DNA of 6,481 nt from Prolixibacteraceae bacterium (GCA_017998095.1 JAGODU010000213.1:1-6481), one strand, 5' to 3'; positions 1 to 6,481 are shown, counted from the stretch's first letter. Notes: a model not told the origin generated them from the sequence alone. Translations and numbers: made by a program.

Positions 1-515
1 CTGATTATTGCATCGGAAGGACATACTCTTGAAATCGAACATTCATTACAATTCTTACATATATCATGTATTATTTGAAGCAGAAGAGATCCATTTCCAA
101 ATGAAGTGCAACCTTTTACACATTTCGAGCATCCTATACATAATTCCTCATCTATGATGTATTCAAAATAAGGTTCTTCAATAAATTTTCTTGTTATGGC
201 AGAGGTAGGGCAAAGTTGATTTTCAGCGCCGGTATTTAAATCAGTAACTCCCGGGTTAAAGTAACCTCCGCATAAATCGCAATATCCGCATAAATCATAG
301 GCATGTACACATTTTACTGCTGAAACAGATAATACACAATCTGTAGCACAACGACCACACTGCGTGCATTTAAACGGATCTATCTGCCAAACCCACCCTC
401 CGGATTGTGATCTACGAGCAGAGAGTGCAGCTACACCAATAATGCCTGCAGCCAGAGTTATCCTCCCTCCAAGATTGATGAAATCTCTCCTGCTGTATTT
501 TTTCTGCTCACTCAT
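1..515 (-). CDS. Tat-exported polyferredoxin, four [4Fe-4S] cluster motifs (C-terminus beyond window)
   Basis: This is the first 171 codons of a ferredoxin-type protein read from an ATG at 515-513; the frame is open to the window edge, so the C-terminus is missing. Residues 8-14 (SRRDFIN) form a twin-arginine motif, followed by a hydrophobic stretch at about 18-33, so the folded protein should be exported by Tat. No clean AxA site is seen, so the segment may stay as an anchor. Two bi-cluster modules follow. The first has C50, C53, C56, C60 and then C76, C79, C82 with C102-Pro. The second has C126, C129, C132, C136 and then C153, C156, C159 with C165-Pro. By the usual crossed ligation this gives four [4Fe-4S] clusters; C69 is extra. 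The layout recalls NapG/MauM periplasmic ferredoxins, but sequence and spacing differ, so no symbol is given. It starts 5 bases after the 71-residue gene. The role is probably electron transfer; the partner is unknown. Confidence 0.9.
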   Translation of the reverse strand, partial: MSEQKKYSRRDFINLGGRITLAAGIIGVAALSARRSQSGGWVWQIDPFKCTQCGRCATDCVLSVSAVKCVHAYDLCGYCDLCGGYFNPGVTDLNTGAENQLCPTSAITRKFIEEPYFEYIIDEELCIGCSKCVKGCTSFGNGSLLLQIIHDICKNCNECSISRVCPSDAII

Positions 516-520
516 TAATA

Positions 521-736
521 TTAATGGTTATGCTTGCTTTTATCAATATTACAAATATCACGACGACTGCAATTGCCACATGTATAGTCATTTATACATT
601 CTTCTTCATCTGTTGTTCTTCTCCTTGTAAGAATAAAAACTGCTATAAATGCTAAAAAGGCAAGTATTATATATCTGCCAAAGGCATTGATAAATTCTTT
701 TCTGTTTAAACTGTTATTTTTAAAATTCTCATTCAT
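521..736 (-). CDS. Small membrane protein with Tat-like N-terminus and four-cysteine tail
   Basis: A 71-residue protein that I do not recognise as a named family. Its N-terminus carries RKEFIN (residues 12-17), close to the RRDFIN of the ferredoxin encoded just downstream, followed by one hydrophobic segment at about 22-37 and an RRR cluster at 38-40. The short tail has four cysteines, C47, C53, C56 and C62 (C-x5-C-x2-C-x5-C), enough to bind one iron-sulfur cluster or a zinc ion. The ATG (736-734) overlaps the TGA of the preceding propeller gene by four bases (ATGA), and the ferredoxin gene starts 5 bases after its stop, so translation is probably coupled and the three products may act together. 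Topology is unclear: the Tat-like motif suggests the tail is outside, but the arginines just after the membrane segment argue for the inside. That it is a real gene is supported by the tight packing and the shared N-terminal motif. Confidence 0.8.
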   Translation of the reverse strand: MNENFKNNSLNRKEFINAFGRYIILAFLAFIAVFILTRRRTTDEEECINDYTCGNCSRRDICNIDKSKHNH

Positions 737-1686
737 TTCTTTTCAAATATCCTGATCAGCTTTTTATCGTAATCTAATGCAATTATTAAATCATTCAACA
801 CTGCTATATCTGATGGTCGCCCGTTTTCTTCAAATTTATCTGGTGCAGCAACAACTGACTTAAATTCTCCTTTCTTATCATATATTTTTATCCTTGGCAT
901 TGCTTTTTCACTTGTTACAAAACTACCATCCTGAAGAAAAGAAAAATGTGATGGATTGCAGCAACCGCAAAATCCTTCTATGTTTAATGATGTTTTCCTC
1001 CATGAATTAATCAGACTTCCCCGTTCATCATAATGCTGAAGTGAATGAATCCCCGGATTTACTACCCACAATTCATTTTCATTATTTATAGCTAAATCAA
1101 ACTTTGCACTGGGAATTATAAATCCATGAGTGTTTTCTACTCCTGATACTCCTTCTATTGCACTTGTTTCTTCATTTCCATTGTAAATGTAAACCTTCCT
1201 TTTTCCTGCATCAGCTATTACAATTTCATTATCCCAAATAGCTAAACATGTAATGATTGTGCTATCACTAATTTCCGGTGAATTTAAAATGACAGTCCCT
1301 TCCTGATTATATATAGTAAATGACTTTTGAAAACCTACCGTAATCTTTTCTCCCTTAACGCTTATGCAATTTGGAATATCATTGAGAGGAAATTCTGAAA
1401 CAAGACTTCCTTCAGGAGTTAGAATCTTAACTGACTTTTCTGCTGCCAGATAAATCTGATTATTTGCTGCCGCGATTCCTCCCTTATCTCCAATATCTAT
1501 TTTTATTTGCCTGACTTCTTTGTGTGAAATAAGTTCAGGATTTACTTTCTTAAATTCATCATATTTATACTCATAGGGATTGCTCTTTGATTTGTTTGGT
1601 TTGCTGTTTATGTAATTAGCAGCAATTATGATGATTATCAATAAACCAATAAAAATCAGAAAATACGTTATTTGTTTGTTCTTCAT
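733..1686 (-). CDS. Membrane-anchored NHL/6-bladed beta-propeller protein with CxCC motif
   Basis: 317 residues from the ATG at 1686-1684. An in-frame TTG nine bases upstream (1695) would add only MPV and is less likely. Residues 8-24 are a strongly hydrophobic, isoleucine-rich segment that should act as an uncleaved anchor, with the rest outside the cytoplasmic membrane. From about residue 68 there are roughly six repeats of a beta-propeller blade; the last (about 292-315, PSDIAV then LIRIFE) is typical of NHL repeats. A striking motif, GFCGCCNPSHF (238-248), has C240, C242 and C243 and is followed by FVTSEKAMPRIKIYD; I recall this block as conserved in related propellers, but could not check. 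It is not a CxxCH heme site. The gene follows the third PQQ-like gene after 34 bases and overlaps the next gene by four. No enzyme active site is seen; the role could be a scaffold, or a metal or cluster site at the cysteines. Confidence 0.85.
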   Translation of the reverse strand: MKNKQITYFLIFIGLLIIIIIAANYINSKPNKSKSNPYEYKYDEFKKVNPELISHKEVRQIKIDIGDKGGIAAANNQIYLAAEKSVKILTPEGSLVSEFPLNDIPNCISVKGEKITVGFQKSFTIYNQEGTVILNSPEISDSTIITCLAIWDNEIVIADAGKRKVYIYNGNEETSAIEGVSGVENTHGFIIPSAKFDLAINNENELWVVNPGIHSLQHYDERGSLINSWRKTSLNIEGFCGCCNPSHFSFLQDGSFVTSEKAMPRIKIYDKKGEFKSVVAAPDKFEENGRPSDIAVLNDLIIALDYDKKLIRIFEKK

Positions 1687-1704
1687 AACTGGCAATTTTT
1701 CTTA

Positions 1705-1717
1705 AAGTTAATAACTT
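1705..1717. repeat. 13-base perfect palindrome in the largest gap of the operon
   Basis: On the plus strand AAGTTA-A-TAACTT is a perfect inverted repeat with 6-base arms around a single central base. It sits in the 34-base gap between the third PQQ-like gene and the NHL propeller gene. With a one-base centre it is not a good RNA hairpin, so if it means anything it would be a protein-binding site. It is AT-rich and short, so chance is a real possibility. Confidence 0.3.
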
Positions 1718-1720
1718 ATT

Positions 1721-3142
1721 TCATGAGCTTACTTTAATACAAATCAATGTTTCTGCATCACGTAGAACCATATACCCATCAGCGGTTGCTATCGGTGCCC
1801 AGGCATCATGACCATCCTTTATCAGATTTTTACTGTCAAGTATGCTGAACTTACGGGTGTCGGCTTTTATTATGAACAAGGTTCCGTCATCATTCAGAAG
1901 AAAGAACTTTCCGTCTGCCAGAATGAAGGGTCCCATTCCATACCTTGTTTCTTCACTAGACCAAAGAATTTTCTTACAGTCTGAAGGATCAACACATACG
2001 AAGCGATTTCGGTTTACACCTCCGTCTTTTGGCATTATGCCAAAGAGAAAACCATTCCATAATATTGGCGTTTGCTGTTCACATGCAAGCCCTTCCGATG
2101 GTTTATATTTATCGACAACAGTATACGAAATGTTATCATTGCTTTCATTAAGTTGAAGAACTATGCTTCCTGCTCCATAACCGGCAGTCATAAATATCTT
2201 TCCGTCAGGCATACATAATGGAGATGGGGCAATTACATTGGTATTCCATTCAGGTGCTTTCCACAGAAGTTTGCCTTTATCTTCTCCGGCTGCTGAAACA
2301 CCAATAGTTCCTCCAATGGCACAATAAACATACATCTTCTTGTTTTTGAATGTATAAGGTATTACTGAAGAGTGAGACATTTTCCAATTATCAGGATTTG
2401 GCAACTCCCAAATCTTTTCACCTGTACGGCAATCTACCCCAATCATCAGAGCCTTACCTCCTGTAGCAATAATAGCTACTCCTTCATCTATCAATGGGCA
2501 TTGTCCTGTATACCATAAAGGAGTTTCACTTTCATATTCTTTTTCAATGTCAATACTCCAAAGCAAATCTCCTGTCTTTCGGTCAAGACACATTGTATGA
2601 CATCTGGGACCAATAGTTAAAATAAAGTCTTCGGTCACTGCCGGTATTGTACGGCTCATACCATGATTACGCTTTACAGGAACTTTATACCATCTTTTCC
2701 ATAATTCATCTCCTGTTTCTAAATCAAAACAATGAAGAACATCTGACCTGTCTTCTTCATCATAATCAAGAAGATAAACCTTACCTTTATATATTGATGC
2801 ACCCGCATGACCTTCTCCAAGGGTCTTAGACCAAAGTATTTCAGATCCGGTTTTACTGAAACCTGAAATCATTTTAATCTTTGGCTTGTATATATTATCA
2901 AAATCTGCCCCTCTGAAACGAGGCCATGAATCCTGAAGCGCACTCTCCTTATCTGAAAGACGTGAAAAAAACTCTCCGATATTTATCTTTATTGACTCGG
3001 CTATTCCTTTACCCCTATTATCCATTCCCGGCACACTGGCTTCGAACCTTCTCGACGGATTGTCAATGAAGTACCATAACAGTGATCCGAAAAGTATCGC
3101 AGCTACTATTACCGGGATATATATAGCTGTTTTGGATTTCAC
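1721..3142 (-). CDS. Membrane-anchored PQQ-like beta-propeller protein
   Basis: 473 residues. The start codon is GTG (3142-3140); the next Met is residue 40, which would remove the hydrophobic segment at about 6-26, so GTG is preferred. That segment should anchor the protein with its propeller outside. After a linker, the propeller opens with WPRFRG (73-78) and LGEGHAG (108-114), both shared in form with the two upstream paralogs. Blade signatures of the D-x-x-TG-x-x-x-W type are seen at about 140-148, 187-195 and 237-245, with degenerate copies at about 285-294 and 385-394. Other landmarks are CHTMCLD (181-187), GQCPLID (213-219), NWKMSHSS (252-259) and GHDAWAP (444-450). Such proteins are annotated as PQQ-binding-like or BamB-like, but I see no PQQ-ligating set or vicinal disulfide of the quinoprotein dehydrogenases, so cofactor binding should not be assumed. 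Its gene begins directly after the stop of the 414-residue paralog. The likely role is protein binding or assembly on the membrane. Confidence 0.9.
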   Translation of the reverse strand: MKSKTAIYIPVIVAAILFGSLLWYFIDNPSRRFEASVPGMDNRGKGIAESIKINIGEFFSRLSDKESALQDSWPRFRGADFDNIYKPKIKMISGFSKTGSEILWSKTLGEGHAGASIYKGKVYLLDYDEEDRSDVLHCFDLETGDELWKRWYKVPVKRNHGMSRTIPAVTEDFILTIGPRCHTMCLDRKTGDLLWSIDIEKEYESETPLWYTGQCPLIDEGVAIIATGGKALMIGVDCRTGEKIWELPNPDNWKMSHSSVIPYTFKNKKMYVYCAIGGTIGVSAAGEDKGKLLWKAPEWNTNVIAPSPLCMPDGKIFMTAGYGAGSIVLQLNESNDNISYTVVDKYKPSEGLACEQQTPILWNGFLFGIMPKDGGVNRNRFVCVDPSDCKKILWSSEETRYGMGPFILADGKFFLLNDDGTLFIIKADTRKFSILDSKNLIKDGHDAWAPIATADGYMVLRDAETLICIKVSS

Positions 3143-4387
3143 TTATTCCTTGATATTGTATACCAATATAACTTCACCATGCCTTATATACAGTTTCCCG
3201 TCATAAATAGAAGGATGCGCCCAATGAGGTCCATTGCCTTTTGTAATTTGAAAACTGCTTACCAATTCAAACTTTTCGGGATTCGGTTTTACTAATCCAA
3301 CAAATCCGGGTTGCTCAGTATAAATATAAAGCATTCCATCAGCTTCAATTATGCTTCCCTTATTCTTAAATGTTGTTTGATATTTATTCTCTCCTGTCCT
3401 GAAATTTATACAACACCAGTCACCCTTGCCATTATTAACCCAGTTTGAACCATATACATAATCTCCTACAAGCACAACTCCACCATGATGATTATCCAGA
3501 AGTTCATCCTTCCATAAGAAATCAGCTCCCGATAAGTCATCTTTCAACCTGAACTCTACACTTGTATGATTGTACCCTCCGGTAACAAATAAAATTCCAT
3601 CCCTGAAAAGTGGCGATGTGCAGTTGATTACTCCTCCTGCATTGTTCCATTCTGAAGGGTCAGCATTCAAAAAATCAAATGTCCATACTATTTCTCCCGT
3701 TTCAGGATTGACACCGTAAATATAAGTAGCTCCAACTCCAATTATTTGTCTCTTACCATTGTATTCAATCAATATTGGTGAAACATAAGCAATGTTGTCT
3801 TTCAGTGAAGGCGATTTCCATATTTCCTTACCGGTTTTAGCATCAAGAGCAACTATTGTTGTTAGATTGCCTCCTGTTGTAAAAATTGCCTTGTCATCAA
3901 TCAATAGTATTGATTCAGCAATTCCCCAGTTTCCTGCTGTCCCCTGATATTTTGAAAATGCATCAACTGTCCAGACAACTGACCCGTCATTTATATTTAT
4001 ACAAGTTACTGTACCTAATCCGGAAGATACATAAGCCTTACCATCTCTGATTGTAGGTGTCGATCTTGAATCAGGGAAACTTTGATTCCATGAGTTCCCA
4101 GTTGGAGTTTTCCAAACGATTTTTCCCTGCATATCTATGCATGACAGATAATCAGTATTATCGATCATCCCTGTAATATATATTTTCCCGTTGGAAACAA
4201 CTGCTGACGACCAGCCTTTTCCTATCCCGTTGATTTCAAGAACAAGTTCCGGTCCCTTCTCAGGCCATTGTTTCAACAAACCGGTATCAGAATAATGCCC
4301 GCTTCGTAAAGGTCCCCTGAATTGAGGTATCTGAGCATTCAGGGTGAATACTGTAATTAAAAGCAAAAAAGTTGAAAATAACTTCAT
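3143..4387 (-). CDS. Secreted PQQ-like beta-propeller protein (second of tandem pair)
   Basis: 414 residues from the ATG at 4387-4385. Residues 1-18 are a Sec signal peptide with likely cleavage at LNA|QI, and no lipobox cysteine, so the product should be soluble in the periplasm. The mature protein opens with PQFRG (21-25) and DTGLLKQWPEKGP (34-46), a usual opening of this propeller group. TG-x-x-x-W blade ends are clear at about 185-190 and 230-235; related forms lie at about 86-92 and 132-139. It aligns by eye along its length with the 400-residue neighbour, especially at the C-terminus (HWAHP 388-392, LYIRHG 399-404), so the two arose by tandem duplication. The shared blade cysteine is C326; here C325 precedes it, making an isolated Cys-Cys pair. 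No catalytic residues are recognised. It is separated from the preceding gene by one base and from the next by none. Confidence 0.9.
   Translation of the reverse strand: MKLFSTFLLLITVFTLNAQIPQFRGPLRSGHYSDTGLLKQWPEKGPELVLEINGIGKGWSSAVVSNGKIYITGMIDNTDYLSCIDMQGKIVWKTPTGNSWNQSFPDSRSTPTIRDGKAYVSSGLGTVTCININDGSVVWTVDAFSKYQGTAGNWGIAESILLIDDKAIFTTGGNLTTIVALDAKTGKEIWKSPSLKDNIAYVSPILIEYNGKRQIIGVGATYIYGVNPETGEIVWTFDFLNADPSEWNNAGGVINCTSPLFRDGILFVTGGYNHTSVEFRLKDDLSGADFLWKDELLDNHHGGVVLVGDYVYGSNWVNNGKGDWCCINFRTGENKYQTTFKNKGSIIEADGMLYIYTEQPGFVGLVKPNPEKFELVSSFQITKGNGPHWAHPSIYDGKLYIRHGEVILVYNIKE
3146..3151 (-). promoter_or_regulatory. Ribosome binding site supporting a GTG start
   Basis: The last two sense codons of the 414-residue propeller gene read AAGGAA. 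They are followed by its TAA stop and at once by the GTG start of the 473-residue gene. AAGGA is a fair Shine-Dalgarno match about 4 bases from the GTG, slightly close. It is the clearest such site in the window and supports GTG as the start, probably used by ribosomes finishing the upstream gene. Confidence 0.5.
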
Positions 4388-4388
4388 C

Positions 4389-5591
4389 CTATTTTATTTT
4401 ATATGCAATAAGTGCATTTCCATGTCTGATATATAAAATTCCATTTTTGATAACCGGATGAGCCCAATGCTGAGCAGTACCCAATGTAACCTGTGCTTTT
4501 CCAAGAAGTTTAAATTTTTCAGGTGTAGCCTCGGCAATTGCAATTTCTCCTTTTTCACTATACATGAAAAGCATGTTATCTGCACTTACAACTACACCTT
4601 TGCCAACTTCTGTTGAAGACCATTTTTCAATACCTGTTTTTGCATCAAGACAACGCCATTCTCTTGCTTTATCACCTGAAGAATATAAATATCCGTCAAG
4701 ATAAACGACTCCACCCATCCTGCTGTCAAAATCTTTATTGAACCATACTTTCTCAATTTCTTCACCGTCAGGTGACACTTTTAATGCCACTGTTCCCTGA
4801 CCATAACCACTGGTGCAATATAAAATTCCGGTTGAATAAATAGGAGTATTTGCATGGACACTCCACTGGTTAGGCTGCTCGTAACTCCATAAAAGTTTAC
4901 CGTTATTTATATCAAAGCCAACGATATGACTTGCCATCATTGTTACTAAAATCTTTCTTGACGGAAGATTTACAACAGCAGGAGTACAATAAGCCGAAAG
5001 ATCTCCTGTTCCCGGATTTGACCATATTACATCTCCTGTATTTTTATTTAATGCAACGACATTGTATGGCTTTCCACCGGGAGAACAAAATAATTTATCT
5101 CCATCAATAACCAGTGTCTCTGTTACTCCCCATTTGATATTTTCTGTCCCTTCAGTCAACATTTCCTTTTTCCATTTCAATGTCCCTGATAAAGCATCAA
5201 AACTATATATTACACCCATACCGCTGTATATGTACAAAGTATTTCCATCTATAACAGGAGTTGATCTGGTACCCGGCCAGCTTTCAAAAAACTCAGTGCC
5301 ATAAGGATATCGTTTAATTTCCTTGCCATCCATTGTCAAAATGAAAATATAACCTGTCTGTCCAATCATGGAAGAAACAAATATTTTATCGTGAGCAAAA
5401 ACAGGTGAGGAATGTCCTTCACCAAGTCCTTCAAACGACCATAATATTTGAGGACCATCTGCCGGCCATGTTCTTAGAAGGCCTTTGTCGGGATAAATAC
5501 CATTTGTTCCACCTCTCCATTGTGTAAGCTGCTGGGCATTTACACTCAAAGAAAATATCACACAGAGAATTAATAAAAGTCTCATTTTCAT
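4389..5591 (-). CDS. Secreted PQQ-like beta-propeller protein (first gene of the operon)
   Basis: 400 residues from the ATG at 5591-5589 (a second in-frame ATG is codon 3; either is possible). A Sec signal peptide at 1-19 is probably cleaved at VNA|QQ; there is no lipobox, so the product should be periplasmic. The mature protein begins with TQWRG (23-27), then DKGLLRTWPADGP (35-47) and GLGEGHSSP (55-63). TG-x-x-x-W type blade ends appear at about 135-140, 185-190 (NTGDVIW), 229-235 and 319-324. Conserved C-terminal landmarks are HWAHP (375-379) and LYIRHG (386-391), both shared with the next gene. C314 matches C326 and C383 of the two paralogs. The fold should be a seven- or eight-bladed propeller used for binding; I see no dehydrogenase active site. 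No Shine-Dalgarno match precedes the start, as is common in Bacteroidota. The downstream gene starts after one base. Confidence 0.9.
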   Translation of the reverse strand: MKMRLLLILCVIFSLSVNAQQLTQWRGGTNGIYPDKGLLRTWPADGPQILWSFEGLGEGHSSPVFAHDKIFVSSMIGQTGYIFILTMDGKEIKRYPYGTEFFESWPGTRSTPVIDGNTLYIYSGMGVIYSFDALSGTLKWKKEMLTEGTENIKWGVTETLVIDGDKLFCSPGGKPYNVVALNKNTGDVIWSNPGTGDLSAYCTPAVVNLPSRKILVTMMASHIVGFDINNGKLLWSYEQPNQWSVHANTPIYSTGILYCTSGYGQGTVALKVSPDGEEIEKVWFNKDFDSRMGGVVYLDGYLYSSGDKAREWRCLDAKTGIEKWSSTEVGKGVVVSADNMLFMYSEKGEIAIAEATPEKFKLLGKAQVTLGTAQHWAHPVIKNGILYIRHGNALIAYKIK

Positions 5592-5623
5592 ATAGCTATT
5601 TTTTTATGTGTTTCTATTTGTCG

Positions 5624-5653
5624 CTAAAGTAATAAAACAATCTCTCCATTAAA
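5624..5653 (-). promoter_or_regulatory. Candidate Bacteroidota-type promoter for the propeller/ferredoxin operon
   Basis: In the 144-base gap before the six-gene operon, the minus strand carries TACTTTAG (5631-5624), matching five of six fixed positions of the Bacteroidota -7 box TAnnTTTG. Eighteen bases upstream is TTTA (5653-5650), one mismatch from the -33 box TTTG. Transcription would start near 5617 and leave a leader of about 26 bases. Both boxes are imperfect in an AT-rich region, so this is a weak call. Elsewhere in the gap (5592-5735) I see no convincing terminator, riboswitch or small gene. Confidence 0.35.
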
Positions 5654-5735
5654 TTAATACATCTAAGTTTTAACATCTTTATAACACAAATGTTTCATTA
5701 TTATTGGAATAGACAGTGGTTAGATACAGTAGATA

Positions 5736-6428
5736 TTAAAAAGTGTAATAATTTATTTTGTTGATAGCAGTCCCCATTTCTACGTTCTTAAAACTAACAG
5801 TATAATTGCAATTGTTTTTAAGTGAAACTGTCGTCATTACTGTCTTTGCTCCTGTTGAATCTTCTGTTGTCATCTCCATTACAAACCCTCCTACTGATAG
5901 TGTATTATGCTTAGCAGCCATTTTTGCCGCCCTGAAAATTCCATAATCATTTGATAGCGTGCATTGATCTGTTATCCATACTTCACCAAATATCTTTTTA
6001 AAAGTATAGGTATATCTCTTGCAAACTAAACCTGCTATTGTCTTTGTACCCTCAGCGGGTATTATCTCCAGCAATTTTTTCTCCTGCTCTGTTGGATATT
6101 TGAATCCTCCGGCATTATACATCTGATCTTCTCCAAAAATCTGAATGGCTACTTCATTTTTTAAATCAAATACTGTTTCAATATTGTTGCTTTTTGATTT
6201 GGCAATCATCTTGACTACAAAATCCTTGCCGTTCGTTTGATAGTAACTTTTGTAATTAAGAGTTTGCATCAACTCACTCTTCTTTGAATAAAAGTCCACC
6301 TTCAATTCATTGTACTTGTCAAATGTGTAAGTCTCATTCCATTTTACCCCTGGCGCTGTTATTTGAGCATATAATGTTGAAATCATAAATCCGGGTAATA
6401 ATATCAGTAAGGCTATTATTTTTTTCAT
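5736..6428 (-). CDS. Secreted DUF4412-like protein of unknown function
   Basis: 230 residues from the ATG at 6428-6426. Residues 1-21 form a Sec signal peptide, probably cleaved at YA|QI, with no lipobox, so the protein should be periplasmic or surface-exposed. The central block, with KTIAGLVCKRYTY (129-141) followed by EVWITDQ (149-155), fits the pattern of the DUF4412 family, in which an IxGxxC-K segment precedes a strand ending in W-x-T/D; the related GLPGLI family has a similar motif. A second half with GGFVMEMTTED (180-190) and VSLKNN (201-206) is consistent with repeated beta strands. Cysteines are C136, C156 and C207. The function of the family is unknown to me. The gene is 144 bases from the propeller operon in the same direction and is probably separate, though read-through cannot be excluded because no terminator is seen. 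The 53 bases before it (6429-6481) are very AT-rich with no clear promoter. Confidence 0.8.
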   Translation of the reverse strand: MKKIIALLILLPGFMISTLYAQITAPGVKWNETYTFDKYNELKVDFYSKKSELMQTLNYKSYYQTNGKDFVVKMIAKSKSNNIETVFDLKNEVAIQIFGEDQMYNAGGFKYPTEQEKKLLEIIPAEGTKTIAGLVCKRYTYTFKKIFGEVWITDQCTLSNDYGIFRAAKMAAKHNTLSVGGFVMEMTTEDSTGAKTVMTTVSLKNNCNYTVSFKNVEMGTAINKINYYTF

Positions 6429-6481
6429 ATCATAAAGTATTAATAATCAGTATTTATATTTATAAAACACATTTAAGCAGG

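Noticed and set aside
364..630. Plus-strand 88-codon open frame
   Set aside because: It lies opposite the start of the Tat ferredoxin gene and the small Cys protein gene, shows no coherent domain, and its cysteine and histidine content reflects the antisense of those genes.
1842..2156. Plus-strand 104-codon open frame, and shorter ones at 2647-2829 and 5062-5304
   Set aside because: They are antisense to clearly conserved propeller coding sequence and have no recognisable protein features.
2585..2602. CHTMC in the 473-residue propeller as a heme-binding site
   Set aside because: A c-type heme needs CxxCH; this is C-x3-C with the histidine after the first cysteine. The CGCCN segment of the NHL propeller also lacks the required spacing.
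3410..3415. Vicinal cysteines C325-C326 as a PQQ dehydrogenase disulfide
   Set aside because: In quinoprotein dehydrogenases the Cys-Cys ring lies early in the propeller beside PQQ ligands. Here the pair is in a late blade, only C326 is shared with the paralogs, and no PQQ-ligand set is visible.
4394..4585. Minus-strand 63-codon open frame
   Set aside because: It is an out-of-frame reading inside the 400-residue propeller gene and carries no features of its own.
5717..5735. Possible terminator after the DUF4412-like gene
   Set aside because: The repeated TATCTA here is a direct repeat, not an inverted one. The nearby AACA/TGTT arms around 5684-5695 make only a 4-base stem without a following T-run.
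6429..6481. Promoter for the DUF4412-like gene (TACTTTAT near 6433-6440)
   Set aside because: It matches only part of the -7 box, has no TTTG-like box at the right distance upstream, and lies only a few bases from the ATG.

Overview
The window is AT-rich and every convincing gene lies on the minus strand. It looks like Bacteroidota DNA. Three proteins have signal peptides that end in Ala followed directly by Gln (LNA-Q, VNA-Q, YA-Q), as is usual in that phylum. Shine-Dalgarno sites are mostly weak or absent, and one gene resembles the DUF4412 family, which I know mainly from Bacteroidota. No RNA gene, insertion sequence, CRISPR array or tRNA was seen.

Layout in the direction of transcription (right to left): (1) 6428-5736, a secreted DUF4412-like protein, probably its own unit. 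(2) A 144-base gap, 5735-5592, with a weak candidate promoter. (3) A tightly packed run of six genes from 5591 past base 1: two exported PQQ-like beta-propellers (400 and 414 residues); a third, membrane-anchored PQQ-like propeller (473); a membrane-anchored NHL/6-bladed propeller with a CxCC motif (317); a 71-residue membrane protein with four cysteines; and a Tat-type polyferredoxin cut off by the window edge (first 171 residues). Junctions are 1 base, 0 bases, 34 bases, a 4-base overlap and 5 bases, so one transcript is likely.

The first half of this operon encodes scaffold-like propellers that should act outside the cytoplasmic membrane. The second half encodes iron-sulfur or cysteine-rich parts. 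The polyferredoxin has motifs for four [4Fe-4S] clusters behind a twin-arginine signal, so it should also work outside the membrane. The small protein before it starts with a related motif (RKEFIN versus RRDFIN) and carries its own cysteine quartet. My inference is an uncharacterised extracytoplasmic electron-transfer assembly in which the propellers bind or organise the redox subunits. The electron donor, acceptor and any catalytic subunit are not visible and may lie beyond base 1.
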